This document shows positions 33,960 to 45,900 of a stretch of 64,000 bases of DNA, piece by piece. A program made the translations under genes and the position numbers. Location: positions 12,501 to 76,500 of the forward strand of contig JAHQIW010006107.1 of assembly GCA_019055375.1 (NCBI GenBank), read 5' to 3'. Origin of the DNA: Parelaphostrongylus tenuis. Taxonomy: Eukaryota > Nematoda > Chromadorea > Rhabditida > Metastrongylidae. Each line of letters opens with the position of its first letter. Positions within the stretch are counted from its first letter, which is position 1. The notes beneath the pieces are model-generated. The model was not told the DNA's origin. It saw nothing but the letters and a program-made list of their open reading frames with translations, and searched no databases.

Positions 33960-36900
33960 GTATATGCACATCGATGCACGATGTTGATGATATATGTACA
34001 TACACATATATGTACACAAATATGTACATATATATACATATACATATATATATATATATACATATATACAATGCAGTGGTTAATGATGCGGCGTATCAGG
34101 TGATTAGCAAGGAGTTGGTTCGATCCCCTCTCCAACGATCACATATAATCATTGAACGACTGCCTTGATTGACTACCACCAAGATTGTAAGAAGATTCGC
34201 CACAGCCAGCATTCTACAACATTCATAAAGAAGACGAAATCTTCAAGCGGCAGCCGAAGCAACAGATGATATATTCAAAGATGTTTGTAGAGGATGAGTG
34301 CGAAGAAATGAATCGAATAAGTGTTGGGAGCCGCACAGTAAATGTGATTTCGGGTTAGCCCTTTAAGGACCATGATACTCATTTTGATGCTCACTCATGC
34401 GACGTCAAATCTTGTTTAGTTACTATAATGACGGTGCCGCGTCTTGTGGGAAAGCAGGCAGACAATCGGACACGCATGCGCAGACATGCAGAGCTGCATG
34501 CTTGGCCGCTTTTCTGACTGCCGCGCAAGTGACGGCAGGGTGCTGCTTGCCTATCAACGTTGGCCCTGAGAGGGATATTATGTTTATGACATGTGTGTAC
34601 ATATAGTGAGCGTGGCGCAGTAGTTAGAGGTGCTCTGCGACACACTCTGTCGATCAATCGATCGCGCGATCCCGCGCTGAAGACTCAGCAAGCCTTCTAT
34701 CTCTCTAACGTCCGTTGATACCAGACTTTTCTGTTGTCTGGAAGAACAGCAGATTAACTTGTTACATCGGTAGGCAACCACCAGTCTTTGTAAAGAGCAG
34801 ATATGCATTCAGTCACCTCAAACGATGATTGATGAACATGAATGCATGGCGCATAAGCCAGGGACTGATCAGCGCTGAGTGCTTTTATTCTTTACATATA
34901 TATAAATATACATATATACATACATACATGTATACATATATATATATATATTCATAATATGTGCTTAAACATATATCTACGTATACATATATATGTATAC
35001 ACATATACATATGTATACTTATATGCGTATATACATATATACATTTATAAAGAAAGAAAGAGATATGACTCGATAAGCTTACAACATACCTGCAAGAAGA
35101 ACAAACATAGGTATTGACGTTGAATGGTGTACGACCAGCTTGAAGTGGAGTATGAAACTGTGAACATATGAAAGAGCGTCGCGCATGTGAATCATTTCGC
35201 ACCTCTGGGCATTCCTGGAGATTAGAAAATTCTCAAGATATAACATGATACAATCCAAATTTTGAAATCAACTGATGCAAAAACTCATATGTCGTAATGA
35301 ATAATGAGTTCTACGATATTTTCTTTCCACAACTGTTTTATTGAATTTTTTCTATTCCAAATAATTCGTCAAAAAGTTGCGGTATTTAGAGAATGTTCCA
35401 GTAACACAGATACGACCGTAGCACCATCGCTCGCCAACTAAATGAAATGCGGTAGCAAAAAGTGATGTATCAATGCGCACCTAACGCATTGGCCGACTAC
35501 AACCGTGCTGCACACGTAAACATCTGCGAAAATTTTCTGCTGCGACCTCACAAACAAGACTTTCTCAAATCAATCAACACTGGAGATATTAGTAGGTTTA
35601 CTGCCTACTGGCTTCTTCGTAGCAAGGACCCACCAGTTCATATAGAGCCCAAGTTCCATGCTCAAAAGATGATACCTTCGGTTTTCTGGGAATGACAGGT
35701 CATGTTCTTTTGAAAGTGCTCGACAACAAGCAGACATTTAGTGCCGACAACCAACGGGAGTAACTTCAGAAGTTGGCCGGAGCAGTGCGATAGAAGTGTT
35801 CAAAACAACTCAGTGTTACGCTTCTCTAGGACAACGCTCGACGTCGTACACTGCATGGTCGATGACTCGTCACTATTTGGAGAAATCGAGCTAAACCATA
35901 ACACTACATCTACCGTTTACCTTTGATATTGCTCCACCAAATTATCATCTTTTTTTGACCCTTGAGCAACATCTGAGGGAGAAAAAATCCAAACACTACA
36001 ATTTGCGCAAAAGTGACCTCATCAAGTTCTCTGGTCGCCAACCTCATTCTTTCTGGGAGGAAGGCATCCAATCTTTGCTCAGCAAGTGGATGCACACCAT
36101 TCATCATATGATGGTCTTATTGCTAACTGATTGATTACTTGAAATGGGCAACATTTGAATTAGAAAAGGTGTCGAAATACAAAAGAAACTATGGAATAAC
36201 TCGACATAAAAAGTAACCAGCTTCTCGGCCTTGACCAATTTCGATAAATACGCCATGTATTCAAGTTCATCGAGCACATTAGAGGTAATATGACCTTTAT
36301 GATGACTCGCGGTGGCCTAACGACGTATCAAGTCAGTGCTGTTCTGTTACCCCATAGTCTGGTACCGATTTGAGGACCTTGAAAAAATGGAAAGCTTGAA
36401 GGAGTAAAACGCGTGATCAAACTAGCTATCAATCTAGACTGTATTGCAAGACGTTTCCAACTACTGCGCTACAAGTTTCCAATCAATACGTTGAAAAACA
36501 CAAAACTCAGTTAAAATACCTTTAGTTTTTTCTCCTCTAATTCCTCACCAATTGAACTATCCGATTCAAAAACACTTGCTTCTTCTTTTCGGCCCATCAC
36601 CACAGCTGTGCCGCTACATCCAATCAACGCTATACCTGCAACGAACATAAGCAGATGACTTAGATAATGAATATTACCACAAATTCGTATCTTTCTAACA
36701 GCAATTAGAACAGACGGGGTAGCTCTCAAGAGTAGTGCGAATGTTCATCACTGATTGTGACTACAAGGCGGTTACTCGCAAGAGTGGGTGGTATGCGGCA
36801 ATGTGGCAGCTGTGACTAAAGGCCACCTGTACAAGACCATAGAGGAAAGAGAACTCAGATGCTGAACTCGCTCTCCCTTTTGTGTTGAATCAGTGCATCA

Positions 36901-39900
36901 TTCTGCTTGTATGCAGACACACCGATAACTTCTGAGCGCAAAAGCTCTTGTATGTATGCTCGTATCCAGAACGATAGTTTGAACAGCACATTTTGACCAA
37001 GAGATCAAGATGTACAAGAGCACTTCGAATTTAATTAGCACAAAAGATCCTGTGGTTGTAATAAATTTGGATCATTCATGGTTACAACCAGTCGCGCGAA
37101 AGAGTCCGACAGGCTACTCATGGTTACACTTATATCAATGATATTGAATCTTGTCCTAAGTTTTGGCACAATTTTTTAACCAGAAGTAATAAAAACTGCT
37201 CAAAAACAATAATCAAACTACGCGCCTATCAGCCTGAACACATTTCTGCCATCTGTCGGGCAACAAATTAGAACAGCTGATTTGTACAGATTTTTCTGAA
37301 CTTTCTTTTGGTATCAAATTTGTTCATACGTGTGGAATTATGGCCGTTCAACAGAGCCTTTATCACAATTCACGTTTTACTAGCACGAATTGGGACTCGA
37401 TGTAAAGACCGCCTTTAAGAACCATGCAAAGGCGTCCAGACGACGTTTCGGTTCCTTGCTAGTTTCGCGTTCGCAGCACCAACTTGAAGGACTAGCTGTG
37501 CTCCGGACATCCGAGCGAAGTTGATCGACAGGCACAGGAAGGTGAGCAAACTAAGCTGGAAGTTGCTGGATATCCATAGGGTCCTGATTTGTCCGATTTT
37601 CACCTCTTCTAATTTTAAGGACACTTCCTGAGCAAGAAGTTCCAAGACAACAATTATTTACGTTCACGACTGTCAACTTTCTGTGATACCAAGAATGACG
37701 AGTTCTATAGGTACGCTATTGATTTGTTGCCTACAATAGCATAAATGTGTTCAGGCTGACGACGCATATTTCGGAAAGCCTTCTCAAGAATTTTGATTAT
37801 TTCTCTTTAATAAATTTGGTGATTATTACCCTAGTGCCAAAATTTACGAGAAGAGCGAATATAACAATCAAGCCTCCTAAATGATCTATAACCTTATCGT
37901 GGCTGAGACGTGTTCCTGGGTGCCAGACTGCGCAGTACAGGGGAAAGTTCAACTCCCCAGCAGGACCATCTAAGCTTAGAAGGACTCTGACGTCTCCATC
38001 AAGAATGTCCACCGTCTTGGTAGCTACTAGTCGCAAGGTGGTAATCTCCTTCTGATCCACAAGGGATGGCGACTATTTTTATGTGGTGACAATATGAGGA
38101 ATCCTCGATTAAGCTTACCTCAGGACTCCAGGAAACAAAACAACTAAACCAGCATATTTTCATGCTTAGGAGTCCGCACGATTCGTGAAGACGGGTAGCC
38201 GAGTGGTCCAAGTATTAGATTTAATCCTTTAGAAGCCATAGACTCACGCTCTCTGCGTCTCTAACTGGCAATTGTAAACGGTCTGCTCCAACTCCTTTGC
38301 ATCTCTAATCCCGAGCGTGCCATTTTTAGACTCAGCACGCTGGGTGCTAGAGGTGTAGAAGACGTAGAGTAGACCGTCCAGAGTTGCCAGTCAGAGATCC
38401 ACAGACCGTGAGCCCACGGTCCCGAAAACTAATGGGCTCACAGTGAATGAGCTGTTAATTTGATATTGTTGGTAATAACGGACACAGGATATCTGAACTG
38501 CAATGCAGTAAGAGCTTGCAAAAACAAGAAGCATTGTAGCCGTAATTTATGGCTTATTGAAAATGATTTTTTTTTAACAAGAGGGAATAAACGATGAAAA
38601 GCTTGAGAAGAACTCGACAATGCCACTCGGTAGGTTTCATTTCTTGATCGACTCATGTAATATCTTCAAGCTAGCCTTATGAAAGCCGAAAGTCTCACAG
38701 TCACAAAGGGACATTTGCTTCCATAAAAACTTCAGCTTATACATCAACGCAGATCGTTGGAGCCGCAGGCAACGGAATCCTCACAACCAAACCTGCAAAG
38801 CTCTACGCAGAAGCGATGAAAGAAGATTTCAGTGACAAAAGAGCACCAGTTTAGACCACCGCAGTTTTGCTAATTACAAAATCAAGATGACTGCAATCAG
38901 ACGCTGTGACGGAACAGTTACAGATTGCAGAAAGGCAATGAAGAAGATCATTCACTTTTATAATACTATCAATTATCTCTATTAGCCACGTCATCTCATC
39001 GACATATGAAATAAAAAAGATGAATATTTCGCCTCACGCTCTCTCTAGTCCGAAATTTGACATGCCATACCGTCGGCGATGAATCGCATAACATCTGGCC
39101 CAAACAGCATAAGATCGGAGCACCTGAAAATCCTCCTGTCAGATCTCATTAGCACACTGATTCGGTCCTTCACCGTTATCTGTCAGACTGCAAGGTTCCC
39201 AGTCAATAGGAAACTATCAACACCGTGTTCTTGTTCGAAAAGATAGATCCTCACGATGTTGGCAACTGTCACCCAATCTGCTTGATGTTCATCGTCTATA
39301 AACTCTTCACTCGAGTCGTTCTGAACAGGATTGGCAGAACACTGAAGGCGAACAAGCAGCCTTTCGAAAAGGTACTATATGAGCGATAGTCGGACGATAA
39401 CAACACTTACTGAAGTTTCGCGAGAGTACAAGCAACCACTCTGTCTCACTTTCATCGATCTGAAGAAAGCCTTCGACCGGTCTGCATCAATTACGCCTTT
39501 AATTCAGTTGAAACAGAAGTGGTCATAAAGCTCTGGACAACCACTGCATCTCTGCCTAGTGCATAATGACTCTTCGCAAGCTGTATAAAAATTTCGCAAT
39601 CAAACTATCACCATTCTGTAACGATATATCAATGCAAGAAGAAGAGCTAATTAAGCGATACCATCTTGCCAAAATCATTCATTGCCGACCTCCAAAACAT
39701 CATGCGAACGTTAGAATGGGATGATATGGGAGTGATTACTGACGGTCGACAATTAAACCATCTTCGCTCTGCTGATAATGTTCTTATAACATCAAGCATC
39801 AGATTGGTATAGTGAATGTTGACCAATTTCGACAACGTCTATGGAACGATTGATATCTGACTAAGTCTAGCAAAAACGATGTTAATGAAAGACAGATTGG

Positions 39901-42900
39901 CCTTGAATCTCCCATTTGAGCTAAACGGAATATTTCTGGATGCTTCATTCACGTTTGTTTAGGTTAGAAAGCCAACAGGATTAACAACCTAGCTTCAGAA
40001 TTGAAGAGGAAGAAACGAGCGTCTTGGTGAACGTTGAGAGCATCCAGTATGTAGAGAAGAGAGCAAAAAACATTCGACTCCATTTATCTTTTCGACTCAG
40101 TGGTTAGCCCTACCTTAACGTATGCTTCAGAAACCGTGTCACTAAGTAAGCAGAATGAAAATCAATTGGCGTTACTGAACGCATAGTCAAAAAGTTGATG
40201 CTACGAGTATCCGGCATCCGGCAAATGAAAGAAAGGTCCACAAGTTCTGACGTACGTCAACGATCGGTTATCAAACATGACGTTCTACATGTCAGGCGAT
40301 CGAAGATAAACTGGGCCAGACACGTAATGCGCTTCAACGACAACCGACGGACGAAGATATCAAGCACTTAAAAGGAAACCTCCAACGATATGGTTTGACT
40401 TCTACACGATGAACTTAGAAGAAAAATATGATGTTCAACGAATTCTTAAAGCGAGGTAGACCCACTGGGTCTTCTTGCAATGATAGAAAAAAATGGAAGT
40501 TTTACTGGTGTCCGCCTGAATCACTCGACAATTAACGGGAAGGGAGATACAGATGACACATGTCACATTATGAAAAGGCAAGTGTCTTAGCAGTTTCTAC
40601 ACTATAGTTTGTATAGAACATTGGATCAAGAAGCTTATTATGGTTTGCACAATTGCAAACCCAGACGGCAAACAGCCTTTTCAATTCTTCTATGCTAAAA
40701 TTATATGAGCGGAGAATTTCGATACAATATTGTGCTCTCATTCACTACGTTTCTTCTTCTACCCAAGGATGAAAAATACACTCAAATGAGTTCACATAGA
40801 TAAGATAGGAGAAAAAGATAGGAGAAGGAGAAAGGAAAGGATAGGATAAGATAAGATAGGAGAAAAAATTGGAAGGTCATTAGATGAGGTGGGAATTCTT
40901 TACATGATATAAACATAAAACCACTCAGTTGAATCGTTATGAATACTCAGCTGCTTACACACCATCGTTAACAGTGAACTGCTCCGAATATCCTATTACA
41001 AGGTTGCAGCCAACAGCTACCGCCTGTTGGTGGCACTCAGCACGAAGTTCATTCCACCAACTAAAAAAGAAATTTTACAGGGCAATCATTTAGGTTCAAA
41101 AATACAGACATGTCAGTAGATATCACTTTTTCCTGGTGAGCTCTCGATCGTCATCATCACCCTCTAATACATGAACAGCACGAACAGCGACAACAGTCCC
41201 TGTCCCACACTGCCTAAAAATCTATTCTGAAACATCATTCGGCCTTCAAATATGATAGATTACGACAATCTTTAGATATGATGCACCTATTTTGAGGAAC
41301 CTCATTGATAGTAAGTATTGGGAAAGACACACGCTCAGTCCATACGCCTGGAAAGCGAAACTGTAGTTTTATGAAGTAACTATATTGAAAGGGCTGCTTC
41401 GTTGGAAAGAATTACCTGTTTCAGTAGGAGAATGTATTGAAAATGGTAAATACAATGATCAAAGAGTGAAGGAAGTTTGAAAGCGGGTAGATACCCTCAA
41501 AAATAGTGTGGGTTGTGAAGTTCTTTCCTATTGTTAGAAATGTTGAAAGTTCCAAAACACCTTCTTTAACATCCGATAATAAAGCTTTCCGGACAATCTT
41601 TTAATCAAATTCATTTGTTACATGTACTTTCGTTAACCCTTTCGGAACGACATTGATTTTCCGCCTGGCACTCGGAACGGTTGACCACCAGGCGTGGCGC
41701 GTTATTGTCACAATCTTGTTATTTCTTAATTGAATTTAAACTTTTGTCGCCCCTAGAGTGGGTTTACTGGCCAATATGAGGAGAAATACCACCTAATAAA
41801 CTTAAAGAAAGATCATAGGAACAACATCGATGCTTCCCAAGGAACAACACACCATTTGTTCGCCAAAAATTGAAATCATGTTTTACGATATAGTTGTACA
41901 TAGTAAATTCTTTTTCGAAAGTGTTTGTGGACATTGCCGAGAAAAAACTTCAAACTGTATGGAACTTATGAATACAAAATCTTCATAGATTATTATAAAG
42001 CCACAAGTCGTAGATGTTGTAGGAATATTAAACTAAGCAGAATAAGAATAATGTAACAAGTTTATCGAATAACCACCAGACTGGAATTGGGGCACGCATC
42101 TATTACTGTAAGGTCTGCTAAACCGAAAACGTGGCTCAGCAGTGCCCAATTTATGGAATATTTCGTACCAAAAAAGTTAGCTTTACAGGTATCACAAACT
42201 TCACGAAACCTCATCATATTAAAAGTTGTTCATATCCCTCGAGTGCTTAACTATTGAATGCTGCGATCAACTATTGCTATAGCAATCTATCTAAACTCGA
42301 CGTCGAACAAAAGCAAATAATAAACCCATGAAGCATTTTGTTTGCGGAACATCACCTGTAAAATTTCCTTTTTCAATCCGAAGTGCAGTGCCCAAAACAC
42401 GAACTGTGAACAAGTCTGTAGAGGAACCCTCAACGTCCAAGTATTCTCGATATCTATAGTCAAAATAGTTGTGAAAAAACGAGAAGCATGAGATTTCTTC
42501 CAAAAAATATATTTTACATATTAGATATTTACACAACTCGTTGCCACATTTTACTGCACGAATCCGAGTGCTTCATCCATTCGATTCATTTTCTCGAAAA
42601 ATCCTTTGTAAAGGTCTTCGAATAAATGTGTTGCTTCGGTTGATGCTTAAGAATTTCGTCTCCTTCATGAACTCCGACGTTCATGGCAGTGGAGCGCTGA
42701 GTAGAAGGTTGAATCAGCACCTTGCTTCGTGATAGCGTGCATAACCAACAACTCGGTCACTTCCCCTTTTTTTTTCCGAAGAAGCTAATCACGCTTTGAA
42801 GCACACACCCGCATATTAGATTGCACTGAGACTTGTTAACCTTGTGGGCTAAGCTCACGGCTGCATTCTTCAACGTATCACGCATAGCTGATTGACGGGC

Positions 42901-45900
42901 CTCGTTTGTCGCTCTGGGGGTTCGAATCCTGAAGAAAAAATAACGAACTATGTACACCATGCAGTAAATGCGACATGGAAGATGATTCCTTCTCTCTGAA
43001 ATGTATCAAAGCCTTTACCTGTCGAGCCATTCATAATCTGGGTCTTTCTCGCACTTGAGATGATGCACTAAACCAAGAATCTCAACAACACGATAGTCAA
43101 ATGGTACTTGATACCCTAAAAAGACTCAAAATATCTCATAAAATAAAAGTTGACAATAGGAACAACTTCCGACTTTTGCCGATTGCGTTAAGAATAAACG
43201 AGTAAGGAATGGAGATGAAATATGCATTAGGCAAGGAAAAAATACTTTGAGACACTAAAAATGACAAGATAAAAACCAACCGGACAATATTTGCACATAG
43301 TTTCTTCCAGTCCATATCAACTAGTAAGTGTAACTTTACCCGAAAGATAAGTTCACCACGGTTACCTAAATATTTTCTTTCTCGTTCGATACGTACTTGC
43401 ATTTCAAATAAAAAAAAAAGACGGAATTAACACTGGTGCAAGATTTAACTGAGCCTATGAGCTTCTAGATAAAGACCACTTAGAAACAAGTTTTGCAAGA
43501 ACTGTATATCCAAGGATGCTGAGGTGATATCCAAGGCTTACGAGCCCAGGAAAGAGTCCAACCAGAGCTTCATCCATATCGGGGACGTGTGCTACAAACA
43601 CTGAGGCCAGCGCTCTACTACCTCGCTTTTCGACGTAAAGCATCGTAATTGCCAGCAAACAACCTGTAGACGGGTTTGGCCTGGTAAGCACACAACAGCA
43701 CTGAACCAGCTTAAGGTGACAGCTATTGCCTCCGGTATGAGTCAATTTCGAAATCAACTTCCACCTGGAGTTAGATATTTTGCATATCGCTCAGCATCCT
43801 TGGATATGCAGTTAAAATTTGAGACACGGATGTGACCATATGATTTACTGCAATGTATTGCGTTATATTCCGGTTGTTTTTAAGGAACACTTCGCACTTT
43901 ATCCCACTACTCACCTTAATTTTTTTTTGCGAGTTCTTCTTCGTTTTTGCACTTTATTGTTTCTGACTTGGCACAAATTTTTGGTAATTAAAAGCACCAC
44001 ATGTGTGAGTGTAAAACGGGTTTCTGCTTAAACAAACGAAAGTAGCATATCTTCACAAATAAGCACTAAGTAAGTTCTTATTCTCTCTATGGTTCATATA
44101 CGCTTTTTCTATATACAGAAAATCTACCGTTCGTTTTGCTCAAAACACTGGAAACTCATTAACCGTTCCGGGACACAGTTGAACTCAATGTGCACAGTGC
44201 GGGTCTAACGAGGTGCGTAATTTTCGTCTTTCGATAAAGGTTTCTATCTCCTTATAGAAGAACGATTATGTTTCCCGCATTGCTTTGATACTCCACGATT
44301 TACTCTACACAATCATATGCTTTCGGTGCATGTAAAGCTTTCATTTGTGAAGAAAACAATAAAAATCAAAACTACTGATAAATGATCGGATAACCTGTTT
44401 TGAGCCATTCATGAGATCTGTCATGGCACTTATACATTATAATATAAATGTTTTGGCCTTCCAACCTCGTCAGTTGCACAGTGCCTTTCGGTTCAGTCAG
44501 TTCCACGAGAAAATATCCTCTGTTAAAAGGGAACCGACGCCGTGCTATTAAACACTCCGTCAAGTGATAATATCACCGAACGGGTAGTGCTAGACACCCG
44601 ATTGCTCTTGGCTGGCATTCGTGAAATATCATACCTTCCGTTTCGAATGTCATACAAAAAACAGTTTTCAAAAATGATACAGTGCACTATATGCGATGTC
44701 AGCTACCGGTAACTCTCAACATCTTTTTTTATTATTGATGTGTTTTGAGATTTGCAGCCTCTATGGAAATATAGAATAGATTTTTTCTCCTTCGTTCTAT
44801 GGGTATTCACTTTTATTTTCATCTTTTGTTACCAATAAATCTGCTATGAAGTTCTAGCATGTGCTGATTACTTCGAGTGCGGAACGGGATCATCTTTTTG
44901 CTCTTACACCGTGTAAACAATGCGCGCTTAAAAAGAAACGTGACTTTCTCTGGGCACTACAACGCACTAAAAAAAAAAATTTTCAGATATCAAAAAGATT
45001 TTAGAGACATCGTTTCTCAGGTTGTCGGAGAGTATTAAAGGCCTTGTGAAAATGGTCTGTCCGTTGTTAAAAGCTACGCAAACGTTAGTGCAAATCACAC
45101 TATACACTTCAAAGACAAAACGTCATTCTGTCTTCGTTGCTATAAGACACCAAAAAAGCTTTTCCAGAAGTCAAGTTAAATGATAGAATGGCCACTTTGT
45201 CAACAAAAAAATCTTGTAAAAATATGTGTCCAACAAAAAAAACATGAGGAAGATGTAAGTCTACTTCAATTATCTTCAGAAAGGCACTGTATTGGCTCTC
45301 AAGTTTTATTGGAAAAGGGAAACTCGTTGATAGTGCAGAGGTGTTGAGGAAAGTACATCATCAGGAAAATTATCTTATGTGGACAGATACGATTGTCATA
45401 TAGAATGTCATGAGAAGCACTAGTTTCAAAACAAAAAAGTTACAGTTTCAACTTTTTATCCAATATCTACGTTGTTCTGGCAGGAAACGAACTGAAATGT
45501 AACCACAAAGTTGCCGAGCTATGGGCTAAACTTGTAACCTCAGGTGGGATTGAACCGCGTACTAACCTTGCCGGAGACACATGTTCTATGTGCCATACTA
45601 ACCGACGGAAACCCGTGCTTTAGCTTTCCCTTAGTGGTAATATACTCTACCGTTGCTACCAGCGATAACCCGTCGACGGGATTGGTCACGGGAGCATAAA
45701 ACCACCAAAAGGGTAGTCACGGATTCGCAGCTCACCCTAGGTTTCAAGTCTTACTCATATCACAGCATCCTTGAAAAGAAAAGCGCATACTCTTGATAGT
45801 AAATACGTGTGAGTAACATCAAAACATTTTCAGACTATTGAAAGGGTAAGCGGTATATTTGAAAAACTGCAACCAAAATGTAGAGCTGCGAAACAAACCA

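Noticed and set aside
33515..34070. CRISPR-like or other array of short repeats
   Set aside because: The units are simple TATA/CATA microsatellite without spacers, and the genome is eukaryotic.
43180..43245. Extra C2CD5 exon reading SQSIFSLPN
   Set aside because: An acceptor is present and an exon is expected here, but no donor and phase combination closes convincingly.
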